From: Cryoendolithus antarcticus
Taxonomy: Eukaryota > Ascomycota > Dothideomycetes > Cladosporiales > Cladosporiaceae
NCBI GenBank assembly: GCA_002077065.1
Contig: NAJO01000002.1
Location: 1,612,001 to 1,676,000, forward strand
Reading direction: 5' to 3'
DNA length: 64,000 nt
Notes under the pieces: generated by a model
The model's input: the letters and a program-made list of their open reading frames with translations, nothing else
Told to the model about the DNA's origin: nothing
Databases searched by the model: none
Program-made: the position numbers and the translations under genes
In this document: positions 1 through 11,251 of the stretch, one piece after another
How the letters are laid out: every line of letters starts with the position of its first letter
Numbering within the stretch: position 1 is the first letter of the stretch

Positions 1-154
1 TGGTCTTTTCGAAGTTTACTCAGATGAGCCACGGCAACAGCCAAAGCCCATCTCGTATCTCGTCACATTTTCAGTCGCCGTGGTCGTCGTAATTGTCCTT
101 CCCTCCAGGTCGCCAGGCACTTATACCCTGATAGCCACCAGTCTCAGGCTACAA

Positions 155-2348
155 CTAGTACCTAGGTGGTCCACCTCCATACTGCGGCGCCTGCCCAGGG
201 TATCCGCCCTGCTGACCCTGACCTTGAGGTGGAGGCGGACGCCCATACTGCCCTCCTTGCTGCTGTTGCTGCTGACCGCCGTATTGAGGCGGCTGTTGTC
301 CATAGCCGCCCTGCTGGGGTGGAGCACGGTAGCCCTGCTGTTGAGGCGGGTACTGGCCCTGAGGAGCGCCGTACTGCTGCGGTGGCGCACCACCATAGCC
401 GCCCGGAGCACCTCCAGCCATACTGGTCTTCTCGTCCTTGGTGTCGTAGCTTGGGTCGATGGCGCCGAGGATGAGCTTTAGCATCCAGAGATCGGGGGTA
501 AGGTCCACGGGAGGCTGGGCACGCGACATCTCGGCGGACTCGTTCTCGTAATCTAGGCGGTGTCAGTCTTGTGTTAAAAACCATAGGCGGAGAAAGCATA
601 AACATAGTGCTCAACTTACTCGACGTGCAATCGACCATCCTACCGACCTGGGGATCGTTGTCGAGCTTAGCGAGATACTGCGTCGCCTTCTCGTCGTTCC
701 CGACTTGCGCGAACTCGAAGGCAATCGCACCCGGTCCGAGGTTCTGGGTGGCTCCCATAGCGTATCGGATAGTCTCAATGAGCGCGTTCTGGTTCTCACC
801 AGCTGGCTGTCCATCCGTGATGCCGATAATCAGGATCGGCTTGCGTGGCTGGCGGAGCTTTGGCAGGGCGATTCCATCGACCACCTTCTCGCGCAACTTC
901 GTGCCGAAAGGCGTCAAGCCCTTATACTTCTTCGTGCTGAGGATCTGGTTGATCTGCTGCTCGCCACGAATGCCAGACAGCGCGTTGAGAGGGATTTCCT
1001 CATCGTTCATGAAGCGAATATCGATTCCGTCGTCATCGAACAGGGTAGCAGCGAACGCGACACGCTGCATGATAAGCTGCAAGTCCTTGATGCGCTCGCC
1101 GTTCTCCTCGAACGACATGGAGCCACTGTCGTCGATGAAGACGATCACGTCGTAGAGAGCAAGACGTACTATGTCCACTGCGATCTCGCGCTGAATTCTC
1201 CAGGCCTGGCACAGGCGGTCGATTGACTGAGCTGCGCGCTGAGCGATCTGCGGGAGACGTGGGTCGCCTGGGCGGTAGAACTGCTGGAGCTGCTTCTCCT
1301 GAATCGCCTGCTCTAGCTGTCTCGTGTATCCGGCGATGTCATGAGGAGCGCCGCCAGCTCCGCCTGCGCCTCCCTGAGGCGGGTACTGTTGTTGCTGTCC
1401 ACCATACTGCTGACCACCTTGCGGTGCGCCGTAGCCTTGCTGGCCCTGAGGTGGGGCGCCATAGCCCTGCTGACCTTGCGGAGGTGCGCCGCCCTGCGAT
1501 AGATTCAGTCAGCATATACTCTGGGCCCTCACGTGAACACCGAAACGGCGAAACTGGATATCACGAACGTAGCCGCCGCCGTAACTGTTGTCCGGAGGGT
1601 ATGGCGGTGCCTGGCCGTATTGCCCAGGAGCTTGCCCGGGGTACGGACTCGTCGACTGGCCGGGTGGAGGCGGTGGAGGTCGCTGATATTGCTGCTGTCC
1701 GTATGCACCTTGCGCAGGAGGCTGCTGATACCCGCCTGGCGCCGGCGACTGGTATCCGCCTTGTTGTGGACGTCCAGGCTGGAGTGGTGCTGGGTATGGT
1801 GAAGATGGGTATGGGGCAGCGCCTCCTGGTGGAGGCTGACCACCCGCTGCCAGTCGCGAAGCTAAGGGCATGTGTAGAAGGCGATGGTTTTAATGAGATT
1901 CTCGATGTGGTAGGACCAAGCAGATGCAGTCCAGGGCGTCTGTGATAATAGCACAAGCAATGATGATTGTAGGTGGAGAAGCACCAGAATGAGATTAACG
2001 CAGCTCACATACTTGACCTGGATACGCTTGCTGCATGGAAAGTCAGATTCAGGCCGCGTCACATGTCCCTTCTGCGGAATCACTCACGTATTGTTGTTGG
2101 CCACCCGGGGGCGGTGCAGAGCCGTAGTTTGCCGTAGGCGCACCACCGGGTGCACCTTGAGCAGCAGCGAGTTTCGATGCGAGCTGTGGTCACACGTTCA
2201 GTCAGTATATTGTCGGCGCCTTCATTGTGCTACCACGGCGATTGTAGCAATTCCAAGATGGCTGACGTAGCTGCTTGGTGGGGTTCTTGTTGAAGTGGGA
2301 CATGCTGCCGGCTGGGACGGAATAGGTGGCATTGGCACTTACACCCAT
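155..2348 (-). CDS. von Willebrand factor A domain protein with Gly/Gln/Pro-rich N- and C-termini
   Basis: Six-exon model: 2348-2343, 2183-2088, 2030-2009, 1861-1569, 1493-620 and 552-155, summing to 562 aa in an intact frame. The vWA domain lies mainly in the fifth exon. Its MIDAS residues are visible: DxSxS in FIDDSGSMSF, the Thr of GLTPFGTKL and the Asp of GITDGQP. These normally bind a divalent metal and a protein ligand. Both ends are low complexity: PPGGQQQ/GYGAP-type repeats upstream, and a Gln/Gly/Pro/Tyr-rich tail of about 95 residues ending at 155. The start is the least certain part. An ATG-GGT followed by a perfect GTAAGT gives a two-codon first exon that joins in frame; an ATG at 2303 is an alternative, but no good donor follows it. 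The role is unknown. Fungal vWA proteins of this kind are usually cytosolic or membrane-associated scaffolds, so partner binding is an inference. Confidence 0.8.
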
Positions 2349-2932
2349 GATGGTTGGAGTTGAGGACTAGTCGAGGGAGGATGGTGAAAGATTTGAGTGT
2401 CGGTAGTGAGAGGGATGAGCCTCAGTCGAGAGAGGTAGAATTTGTAGCGCTGGTTTGCTACCAATGAAGCGTATACTGCGGAAGCTGAAAGACAAGAGCT
2501 GAGAGGAGGCAGGTACGGGTGGCTGTGCAGTGGGGTATCGTGCATGCACTGTAACGGAACGATCGAACGCACGACATGAGCTGCGCCTCAATACCACATT
2601 TATTGACTCTCCTGTCCTCCGCTTCTCAAGAACTCTAGACCGTGGGTCAGGGTGCTATCAGCCTGCCCGCAGCAGTAAGATGCCTCACTGCCATGTTCCA
2701 TAACATCAAAGTGAGGACAATTATCTCTCACCGACAATGATCGACAGATTGACTTCTGCTGTTGCTTCGATATGAGCGTACTGTAGCAGTGCTCAGATTG
2801 TGGGAGAAGCGCAAGTAAATGATCATTGGGAATCGTTGTACGTTGTCGATTGCTATCGTTCAAGGCAGCGTCCGCAGGAGCTCCATTCCATTGCCCTCGT
2901 GCTACGCCCACAAGACAATCTGCACAACAATC
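2349..2932. other. Intergenic, head-to-tail
   Basis: Lies downstream of the CCCH gene and upstream of the vWA gene, both on the minus strand, so it should hold one 3' UTR and one promoter. No convincing open frame, repeat or RNA gene is seen. Confidence 0.5.
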
Positions 2933-4756
2933 TCAGATTCCCGTGATCTTCGTCATCCTCACTGGAGCCAAGTCGACAATCCCATGCATATCCCTCGGAA
3001 ATCGACAAGACTCGCCGTTCAAGCACCCGATTCCCCTCGAACTACCCTCCGTCGCCATGGGAAACGGGCAACGATGCCCATGAATGCACCCTTCTTCCTC
3101 GCATACCGTGCCGCGCTTGCAAGGCGTCTCACGCGCAACAGCTCTGAGTATCTTCATTTCCTTGTCGGTAGGTCTATAGTCATGGCGGTGATGGCATCTG
3201 TGCGATTTGTTGCAGCCATCGGGCATGAGGTAGTGTTGGTTGCATAGCTTGAGCTTCTTGACGACGTTGAATGCGTCGGACTCGTACTCAATGGAGGAGT
3301 CAATACGTTGGCCTTTTCTGTTGCGACGAACGATGTCAGCTGGTCCTTGAATGGGCCGAGGCGCTGACTCTGGTGGTGGCAGGTTCGCGGCACGCTTCGC
3401 TTTGGCAGCCCAGCTGTCTCGCAGCATCAAATTGTCGACCGAGTCCGTTGGTGACACCAGAGACGACGAGGCGCTGGATTCGGCACGACGTGAAGTGTTC
3501 AGTGGAGGGAGACCAACATGACGCGCCAGGCTATCTCCAATCTTCGGTGTGCTGATGAACGAAGCTGGCGTGTCCATACGTGGCGTAAAGAGACCACTTG
3601 CAGCACTCAGCTGGGATGGCTGACGACCTCGCTGACCAGTGAGTAGATCAGGCGGCGTGGTGTTGATCTTGTCGCCACGAAATAGGCCAGGGAACCTGGT
3701 CGTCTTGAAGGGCAGATCAGCTAGCTCTTTCTCGAAGGGCACGCCTTCCAGCAGTGTTACGCGAGCCAGTGCTTCAGGATCGTCCATGTATATCTCGAGC
3801 ATGCGAGCAAAGCCGTTGTCGTGGCTGCAGCCGAACAGGACTTGGTGACAGTGATAGTCATACAGATGCAGCTTCAGATTGTCTATGCAGAGTCAGCTCG
3901 CTATTACCCGGTAGCTCTGAGAGAGGCGGTGCTCACCGATGATCTTCACATCAGCTCTGTCCTTGCCACTGCCAACATCGACCCAGTCAAACAAGCTGCC
4001 GCCGCGTGTGAAGCCTTGAGTAAAGTCTTGGAAAGTGGAAGCTTGGTCAATCAGTCCGGCGCGGACGCACGCATCGGCAAGGCCTTTAACGTTCGCGTAG
4101 ATGCGCGTCACGGTCTTATAGTCCTTGGGCGGGTCAGGTATGTTGCGATCGAACCATTTCTTCACTTCGTCCTTGAGGATCAGCGCGGCTTGACGACCAC
4201 CTTTCTCGCCATCCCGGAGGAAGGACTCCTTGAAGATCATGCCATCGCCATCGATCAAGACTAGGACGAACGGATCGCGGTTCTACAAGTAGTCAGCGCT
4301 GGTGGCGAAGGGTTCACGACGGCAGTATACCCACCAGAATGTATTGCAAGCGCTTCACATTTTCGGTCAACCCCTGCTCACGCGCGTGAGCGGTGGCAGT
4401 GTACGTGCGCTGAACGTCGTGCTCTCTAACGAGCTCGGCGTGCTTTAGCGAGAGGTTCTCATAGCGAGTGATGACTTCCTGAATGGTCATCAGCGCCATA
4501 ATTCAATGTGTGGTGGCAAATGGAAGTTGCTCACCTCCAGCAGCACGGTCCGCTTGACGCCTGCAAGCTTCAATTCTTCGTGACGCTCCCACAGACTGAG
4601 CGGGTCTGATCCGGTGATGTTGTTGGCCATTGTAGGTATGCCGTTCCGATGAGGTGTGTTGATGTGTATTGAGTCGCCGTTGCCCAGGCCAAGCAGATCG
4701 AAGTTGCTGCAGGCTGCCATTTTGTAGTAGAGGGAAGTCGAAGGTATTGTTGACAA
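2933..4756 (-). CDS. CCCH-type tandem zinc-finger protein with conserved fungal N-terminal domain
   Basis: Four exons, 4756-4535, 4478-4335, 4282-3937 and 3882-2933, give 553 aa. Order of parts: a short N-terminus; a helical, probably coiled-coil stretch of about 50 residues in exon 2; then a domain opening with NRDPFVLVLIDGDGM and rich in acidic residues. That opening resembles the NYN/PIN-like nuclease-fold domain of fungal CCCH proteins (fold assignment is inference). A Ser/Pro-rich linker and a C-terminal zinc-finger pair follow. Finger one is C-x9-C-x5-C-x3-H near CNQHYLMPDGC; finger two is C-x5-C-x4-C-x3-H near CKRGTVCEEEGC. A further Cys-rich stretch precedes the stop. CCCH fingers usually bind RNA, so RNA binding or processing is likely. 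The start could instead be the in-frame ATG at 4720 (MAACSNFD). Family membership is solid; the biological role is not known to me. Confidence 0.82.
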
Positions 4757-5339
4757 TTGATGCGAGTATCAAAGGGTGATGGCGGGGAGTCAGAGGGGAG
4801 GTCGTCCCTGGGTCGTGCTTGCCTCCTGTGCCTTCACTCTGTAGGCAGCGTAACTCTACTTCGACTTCACCTCCTATGCAATCACGAGACAAGGACGACT
4901 GCGATATTGAAGAGGGATCCAGGTTAATGCGCGTGGACCTAGGGGCCAGTCTCAACGACCTCAACGGCCAACACGGACAACGTTCGTTTGCCGTGCTCAT
5001 ATGCGTTCGTAACCTGCACTCCAGTGCCTCAACGAATCGCAGCCGACGACACGCTCCCACAACCAGCTCGACCTGCGCTTGGGTTTCCCACGCGGTGAGA
5101 GGGAGCTGGACGATCCTTCTATGCTAGCGATATGCCACAGGTCAAAGCTGGGCCGGCGTCTTGATCAACTCAGAAAGACGACGATCACAAATGCGCGGTG
5201 GGCTCAAGTACGGCGCTAGTCACTGGCGCTGTGTAACAGGAAACCCTGAGCATGCAGCCACCCGTTTCTCAGTAGTCCAAGCGGTATCCCGCACACCAGA
5301 ATCTTGACGTGCATGGCCACCATCCACGAAAAGGACTCA
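4757..5339. other. Intergenic, head-to-tail
   Basis: Upstream of the CCCH gene and downstream of the aprataxin gene, both minus strand. The only open frames are short and lack coding character. No recognisable element. Confidence 0.5.
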
Positions 5340-6047
5340 TCACTCTTTGATCCATCCATCCTTCTCCTCCTCAAGGTGCTCTTTCAGTCTCTGCATACGA
5401 TTGCCAAAGTTTTTGCCACACCGCCAGCAGAGCATATCGACCGGCATCCAGCTGTAGTGACGACGATGATCGTGTTTGGTGAGCGGGAACTGGTCCAACG
5501 GCACCAGAAAATCCGTCGTGAATGACTGATAATGGTTGGTCTTGTTCATTTTCTCGCCGCAAAACTCAGTCGACATGCAATGGATATGTAAATTTCCCAT
5601 CGAAGGATTTGCATGAATGCCACTGACAATCTCTTTCTCCCAGTCTCTACCTGGAGGCAGCTGTTCGGGCGGGTCATCAGACTCCAATGCCTCTATGAGT
5701 GGCCGATCTGAAGCACTCTGTCGGCCGAATCGCCGTCGCAGCTCCGTTGCAACGAGTTTGCGCACCTTCTTCTCTTCTGCAACGCAGTCTGCCAGGAAAG
5801 CCGGATCATCGAAAGCTTCCTGTGGTCGCATTACACTCTTCTTGAGATCTCGAGGGAGTATCAAGACGTGGATGATGGACTTCGGGTAAGCGTCGTTGAT
5901 GACGACGAACTTGTCGTTCGAATAGATCACGCGACTCGATGGGAAGGCGTCGGGATCTTTGATGTATGCAGCAAGGCCACTACGGCCCATCGCTTTTGAT
6001 TTCTCAGTGGCTGTGTCGGGTTTCATGGCTTTGGACTTCGGGGACAT
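5340..6047 (-). CDS. HNT3: Aprataxin/Hnt3-like DNA 5'-adenylate hydrolase
   Basis: Single exon of 235 aa with the layout of yeast-type aprataxins: a HIT domain followed by a C-terminal zinc finger. Aprataxins remove AMP left on DNA 5' ends after abortive ligation, acting in the nucleus in strand-break repair. Visible signatures are the substrate-side IIHVLILPRDLK segment, the histidine motif in PSMGNLHIHCMS (an Asn-Leu-His-Ile-His pattern, with the first His of the classic HIT triad replaced by Asn), and a C-x2-C (CWRCGKNF) followed by His in the last 30 residues. The Asn variant agrees with what I recall of yeast family members, so activity is expected. The lysine/methionine-rich first 20 residues look like a nuclear tail. 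It is divergent from the DUF4211 gene, with a 575-bp shared upstream region. Confidence 0.9.
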   Translation of the reverse strand: MSPKSKAMKPDTATEKSKAMGRSGLAAYIKDPDAFPSSRVIYSNDKFVVINDAYPKSIIHVLILPRDLKKSVMRPQEAFDDPAFLADCVAEEKKVRKLVATELRRRFGRQSASDRPLIEALESDDPPEQLPPGRDWEKEIVSGIHANPSMGNLHIHCMSTEFCGEKMNKTNHYQSFTTDFLVPLDQFPLTKHDHRRHYSWMPVDMLCWRCGKNFGNRMQRLKEHLEEEKDGWIKE

Positions 6048-6622
6048 AAGCTCTGTGACTGCGCGATCAATGATCAGACCATTGAGATGACTGTACTCGA
6101 GTTGCGAGTTGACAGGAGGCTTGAATGAACGATAGAAGTCAGAACATCTTACATGCGTTACGTTTCGATGGCGTTGCTGGGGGAGATGAATGATCTGGAA
6201 TGTGCGGTGCTTTCGCCGAAGCCATCTGAGCCTGCGCGATCTTTTGCGGAGCTCTCGAACCTCTTGTCAGACCTTGCCTTCCATGCCGCAACGAGCTGCG
6301 CATTCGATGGTCGATATCGGCGGCCAGATTGCTATTGCACTGAAGCGTAACAGCTCTTGCGAGTGATGGTCGTACTTTGAGTGGTTACGTCATATGTCAA
6401 CGAACTTTGGCGCGTCGCCTCACTAAATTGACGCGACATGTGAGTCTAAGGTATAGCACTTTTCCATTACACCCACTTAATTCTACTCTTGCTCTTGCCG
6501 GTTGTCATGTTGCTTGACATGCGATCGGATTCCAACATGCGCCTAAGAGTATAGCTCCGACGCATACTAGTGAAGAACATTGTGTTTGAACGACGAACTC
6601 CAGTGTATCCAGCTGACTGGAG
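6048..6622. promoter_or_regulatory. Divergent intergenic region, HNT3-like / DUF4211 gene
   Basis: 575 bp between two divergently read genes, so both promoters should lie here. No named factor site stands out by eye, and no coding frame extends across it. Confidence 0.4.
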
Positions 6623-8710
6623 ATGCCTACCTTCACTGGCTCTCGAAAGCGCCAGGCCAAGTTGAACCTGACGCCACTGCCATCGTCTTCTCCAGCTTCG
6701 AAGGGTTACCACCAGCAGATCCAGGAGCGCGCCGCTGCTGTCGACTATGAAGGATCGCCCGCGAAGCGTCGGAAGGTGCTAGAGGATGTGAATGGTGGGG
6801 AAAATACCCTACCACCCACTCCGTCCGCATCGAGGAGGCCTACAGCGAATGATAGCGACGACGAGCTATTGCAACCAACGCCCAAGCAATCCCAAGCCCG
6901 CGCGACGAGGAAGACCGCTAGGCAGCAGAGGCTAGACTTCAGTAACGCCATACCCTTGAGCTCCACAGGCCAAACAATAAACCTGGATCAGCCCTTGGGT
7001 CTGACCGCACAAAGCGGAGAGCGGCATGCGTCGAGCGACGACAGTGATGAGCTCCCTTCGCCAGGCAAGCTGATGCGCAAGAGCAAGCGGAAGCAGAAGA
7101 CGAGCAGTGCTCACAAAGACGATGGTTTCATGGGCTCGAGCGGCCGGCGAATCACAAGGGGCTCTCAGAAGCGGTCCGTCACGAACGAGGATGACTCCGA
7201 AGACGACATAATCGTCAATCACAGTTCTCGAAGCCGGACAGCAGCACGACCAGTGTCGGCTGTGATAGACGTGGAGGACGAGCAGACTGGTGAAGAAGAT
7301 ATGCCTACGACTGGTGGCAAAGTCAGCCGCAAGCGAACAAGGCGATCCTCGTTCATCAGCTCTTCTCCACCGCATGCTGAAGTGAGCGACGATGATGTAC
7401 AGATCATCGAACGTCCGAGATCACAACGCACAGGCCCGGGGAGAGAGTCGGACAAGGTCGAAGATGAAGACGACGACATTGTGCCGTTCACTCCAGGCCG
7501 TCGCAAATCCAAGCCTTTGCGGCAGCTCACTCAACAGGAACAGGAGGATCTACACGAGGACCTTGACTTTCTTGGACCTAGCAGCGATGTTGACGAGGGT
7601 CGTAGTCATCGCGCACAAAGCTCACAAAAGAACGCGCGATTGAAGGCACTAGAGAGACTGAAGCAGAAGCGATCTAGTCAGCGCGATTTGCCAGACATTT
7701 CGGAGAACGATGCCGACGACATCTTCGAAGATGAGGGCGATGAGACACCAGTTGAAGTTGAGGATGACGACGATGGCCGAGGCGAGGAGGATGAGCAAGA
7801 GGTTGTGTATGCTCCGACGAGCAGTCGCGCAATGTTCCACGCTGAGAAAGAGGACGAAGAGTTCCTCGTTGACGAGGGTGAAGAAGATGATCTTGGAATC
7901 CCAGAAGGCATCCCGTTGCAGTTCACACGCTATGCCTCAATGAAAGCAAAAGAACTGTGGAAATTCGCAGTCGAATGGCTTGTACAGAAGAAGATCAATC
8001 CTGCCTTTCCCCAGATGCACGATGAAATCTATGAATTGGCCTTCCGAAAGCTTGACGATGAGGTCGCCGGACTAGTCGGCTCCAAATTCGCATCCGCAGC
8101 ATGGACGACTGACTTCACTCTCGCCTTCCGTTCACGGCCTGCGATTGCCTACGACAGACTAGACCGCAACAAATCGGAGCACATGTTCAATGACAAGTGC
8201 GATGCATGCAACCGGACAGGTCATCCAGCTACCTATCAAGTGCAGTTCCAGGGCAAGCCTTACCATCGAGACACATTGGACGATGTGGACAACGATGATG
8301 GCGACGACGACGAAGACGGCGGAGATGACGGTTCGAGCTCCAGTTCAGGTGACTCAGATGACACGCCAGACTACGACGCGAAGGGCAACGAAGTGAAGCC
8401 AGCAAGCCATATCTGGTATGTTGGCAAGTTCTGTATGAACAACGCCCGGACTGCACATGCATTGCAGCACTGGCGGCTGCATCTCTATCACTTCGTCTCG
8501 GATTGGATTGAGCAACGATACAACTCGCCCGAGCAGCTTCGTAAGCGGGATAAGATGAGTGTGAGAAAGAAGCGCAAGCACGCTCGACGAATCGCCGACC
8601 GCATGGAAGCCGAGGGGCAGACCACTGCATTGTGGAAAGAGTTTAGGCATACCTTGAGTGAGGCTGCTAACGCAAAGCAACAAGGCCGATTCAGCATGGA
8701 GTCGCCTTGA
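6623..8710 (+). CDS. DUF4211 domain-containing nuclear protein
   Basis: Single exon of 695 aa. The first 420 residues are disordered: basic patches (SPAKRRKV, LMRKSKRKQK, VSRKRTRRSS) that look like nuclear localisation signals, alternating with long Asp/Glu/Ser runs. The conserved block begins around residue 430 at IPLQFTRYASMKAKELW and matches the fungal DUF4211 family. It contains a knuckle-like C-x2-C-x4-H (CDACNRTGH) and a second conserved part near FCMNNARTAHALQHWRLHLY. An acidic/serine insert (residues about 555-590) separates these parts. The C-terminus is Lys/Arg-rich. Molecular function is not established as far as I know. The composition suggests a chromatin or DNA-associated protein (inference). 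The gene is convergent with RPC53. Confidence 0.88.
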   Translation: MPTFTGSRKRQAKLNLTPLPSSSPASKGYHQQIQERAAAVDYEGSPAKRRKVLEDVNGGENTLPPTPSASRRPTANDSDDELLQPTPKQSQARATRKTARQQRLDFSNAIPLSSTGQTINLDQPLGLTAQSGERHASSDDSDELPSPGKLMRKSKRKQKTSSAHKDDGFMGSSGRRITRGSQKRSVTNEDDSEDDIIVNHSSRSRTAARPVSAVIDVEDEQTGEEDMPTTGGKVSRKRTRRSSFISSSPPHAEVSDDDVQIIERPRSQRTGPGRESDKVEDEDDDIVPFTPGRRKSKPLRQLTQQEQEDLHEDLDFLGPSSDVDEGRSHRAQSSQKNARLKALERLKQKRSSQRDLPDISENDADDIFEDEGDETPVEVEDDDDGRGEEDEQEVVYAPTSSRAMFHAEKEDEEFLVDEGEEDDLGIPEGIPLQFTRYASMKAKELWKFAVEWLVQKKINPAFPQMHDEIYELAFRKLDDEVAGLVGSKFASAAWTTDFTLAFRSRPAIAYDRLDRNKSEHMFNDKCDACNRTGHPATYQVQFQGKPYHRDTLDDVDNDDGDDDEDGGDDGSSSSSGDSDDTPDYDAKGNEVKPASHIWYVGKFCMNNARTAHALQHWRLHLYHFVSDWIEQRYNSPEQLRKRDKMSVRKKRKHARRIADRMEAEGQTTALWKEFRHTLSEAANAKQQGRFSMESP

Positions 8711-9217
8711 AGTCCTACGCGGGCCTTTGACTCTCGGATATTCAGAGCCTTCCTGTGCTTCGATCAAGCGCCCTGGAGGATTCAAATCACCTGGATCTTC
8801 CAGCTGACAGCGAGTGAGAGACGTTCTACAAGTTTTGATGCAGCAATGGTCGGCTTCATTCGTGCCGACGTTCAACACCTTAGAGCGGACCCAATGAGAT
8901 CGCTGCATTTGTGGCGACGAAGTGGAAGGAGCGGCCTCACCTAGTGGTGCTCCTGCCTAGCATCAACACTGTGTAGTACATGGAGTTGTCACAAGTAGTC
9001 AGTAGCAAGCGTGAGGTCGGAGGCGATTGTGACCTCTACCTACGGCGACATAAAATCTTCCAAGCTGGCGTGGTAGTGCTCGCACCCCCTGCGGTCTGCT
9101 CCTATAGGCACGCTGCCATAATTCGCTGGCATCGCAGCAAAACGCTACACGTGATCATCCATGCTGATCCCCCGGACGCCACGCTAAGTCTATGCATTCC
9201 CATCTCTGCACCTACCC
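8711..9217. other. Convergent 3' intergenic region
   Basis: Tail-to-tail spacer between the DUF4211 gene and RPC53, about 500 bp. It should hold both 3' UTRs. No gene or repeat is recognised. Confidence 0.5.
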
Positions 9218-11029
9218 TCATATCCCCTCCCAGCTCGGTACAACGACAAATTTACCCTTCACCTGCCCCATCCCCATCGCCCTACCACCCACAACCTTCT
9301 CCTTCACGTCAGCCCCTTCCTCTCCCTCAGCCGCATCATGCCTCTTCTTCTCCAACTCAGCTATAATGACGTCCTGCAAGAAGCTCGCCTCGATACCCAT
9401 ACCTATCTCCATAGGTACGCCACCCCAATCTAGCGTCGCGCGGCCAGAGGCATGAATGTTGAGTTTGCCGACGAAGCCAGCGGGTTTGATAGGTGGTGGC
9501 GCGGAGCCGGTAGATGTTACAGCTGGGCCATCAGGGTCGGGCTTCACCGTGATGGGTTTGAGATCCGGGAGTATGGGTGGGAACTGGAAGAGGTAAACCT
9601 TGTCCTGTCTCGGATCCGTGGCAGAGGCATCGGGCATCTCTGCGTCTTCGCCGGGTGGTTGGGTGGAGGTTGAAGGCGCGGGTGTGCCAAGCTCGTCACG
9701 GAGGATGCGGAGGTCTTTCTCCTTGAGCTCCCATTCGAGGGCGTCTTCGTTTGTTTCGAACTCCGGTCTCTCCTGTGTTGAGAACGAGGGCTGCTTGACG
9801 CGGTCTTTAGCCTTCTTACGGGCTTCTGGAGATGAGGGTGGAGACTGAGGTGGGAGCATGGACGCTGTTGGTGCCTGGCCCGGTGGTGTAGCAGGTCGAT
9901 CGTCATCATCGTCTGTGGGTTCTGGTTTGATACGTGGCCTGCGCTCTCCGTCGCTAGAGCTGTCAGAGTACACGCCTTGGTATGCGTGCTGTTCGCTCAC
10001 GATCTCGATGTCCTTGGCACGTTGCTTCCCTTTTCCGCGTCGACGGAGTGTTGGTGAAGCAGGAATATCGTTCGCTTCGACAACCAGCGCTGAAGTATCT
10101 GCCACCTTAGCCGCATCCTCCTTCAGTCCCAGCGCTCTGTCTCGGTGCTCGACTCGCTGTATGCGCACAGGTGCGAATCCGCCCGGTGCAGCACCACTCG
10201 TATCGTCATCAGCCGTTAGGTCAATAAGTGCTAGGTCGTCGATGTTGCGCCTGCCGCCCGCGGCTTTGTCATCCTCATCGTCTCCGCTGGAAATGTAGCC
10301 ACCGTCCTCAGTCTTGATCACCGTCCTGCTGTCCATCATCTGCACATCTCGATGACTAGATCCGTTTGCGCCAGGCTCTTGCTTGACACCAGATCGACTG
10401 CCACTCGCTCCACGATTACCTCCTCCGCCGCCTCCGCTGCCACCACCGGTACTACCTCCTCCTCCTGATCCTCCTCCTGAGCCACCGCCTCCCCCGCCTC
10501 CACTGCTAGTCCCAACTCCTCCCCCTCCACTCCCACTAACCCATCCTCGTCCCTTCCCTTTCACCTCAGCAACCGTCTCTCCAAGCGAGAATGGCCCACT
10601 CATGACAGCCGCACCCTCACCCTTCCTCCGCTCCCCCTCTCCCATATACCCACCCCTGAGCCTCCCCCTACCCCTGCCATCGCCTCTGCCCCTGCTGCCA
10701 CCAAACTTCGCCCTAGCTTCCTTAGCTTTCCGATCGCTCTCCTCACGCTTTCGGTCAGCTTCTTCTTTCTCGAGCTCCGCGCGAGATTTGTTGGAGCGCC
10801 GGCCAGTGAATTTAGGTTTTGCTACGGGGGCACGGCCGCGGCCGCGGGTGGAAGCTGAGGCTGTGGTTGGGGTGGAGGTAGTTGGAGGGGCGGGAGTGGA
10901 GGGGTGGGAGGTTGAGGGTTGCGATGTGAGGTCTACTTGGGGGGGAGGAGAGGTTGCTGGTGTGGGTGCGGAGGTTGAGGGCGGTGAGGGCACGACGGGA
11001 GGCCGTGGGGGTGGGCGACGGGGCGGCAT
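9218..11029 (-). CDS. RPC53: RNA polymerase III subunit RPC4 (Rpc53)
   Basis: Single exon of 603 aa. The diagnostic region is the C-terminal third: FQFPPILPDLKPI, then GFVGKLNIHASGRATLDWGG and a final block ending GKFVVVPSWEGI. These are the conserved RPC4 features that pair with Rpc37 to form the TFIIF-like module of Pol III, used in initiation, termination and reinitiation on tRNA and 5S genes. The N-terminal half is disordered: a Pro/Ser/Thr leader, a basic KPKFTGRRSNKSRAELEKEE segment typical of the family, Arg/Gly repeats, and a long Gly/Ser run (roughly residues 160-215). The family is usually shorter (Saccharomyces Rpc53 is about 420 aa); the extra length is the low-complexity part. 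The antisense strand carries a 221-codon proline-rich frame that is only a shadow of the Gly run. Confidence 0.93.
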   Translation of the reverse strand: MPPRRPPPRPPVVPSPPSTSAPTPATSPPPQVDLTSQPSTSHPSTPAPPTTSTPTTASASTRGRGRAPVAKPKFTGRRSNKSRAELEKEEADRKREESDRKAKEARAKFGGSRGRGDGRGRGRLRGGYMGEGERRKGEGAAVMSGPFSLGETVAEVKGKGRGWVSGSGGGGVGTSSGGGGGGGSGGGSGGGGSTGGGSGGGGGGNRGASGSRSGVKQEPGANGSSHRDVQMMDSRTVIKTEDGGYISSGDDEDDKAAGGRRNIDDLALIDLTADDDTSGAAPGGFAPVRIQRVEHRDRALGLKEDAAKVADTSALVVEANDIPASPTLRRRGKGKQRAKDIEIVSEQHAYQGVYSDSSSDGERRPRIKPEPTDDDDDRPATPPGQAPTASMLPPQSPPSSPEARKKAKDRVKQPSFSTQERPEFETNEDALEWELKEKDLRILRDELGTPAPSTSTQPPGEDAEMPDASATDPRQDKVYLFQFPPILPDLKPITVKPDPDGPAVTSTGSAPPPIKPAGFVGKLNIHASGRATLDWGGVPMEIGMGIEASFLQDVIIAELEKKRHDAAEGEEGADVKEKVVGGRAMGMGQVKGKFVVVPSWEGI

Positions 11030-11251
11030 GGCGGAAGAAGGTGATTAAGAGGGATGATGTAAGTAGGCATTGGCTTCGAATGAAGCTTTAGTATTTAGTG
11101 AGTAGCAGCTCGAGCTTCAGTCATATTAAATTTGTCGGAGTTAAGCAGGCAAAACGCCGAGGTCTGACGTCGAAAGAATGCTAGCCTGCCTGCCATGTGA
11201 CGGTCGCTATGTTAAGAGTGCTGGACGGCGACTATATCATTCTACCAAAGC

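Noticed and set aside
10383..11048. 221-codon proline-rich plus-strand frame
   Set aside because: Complement of the Gly/Ser-rich part of RPC53; its composition is explained by that.
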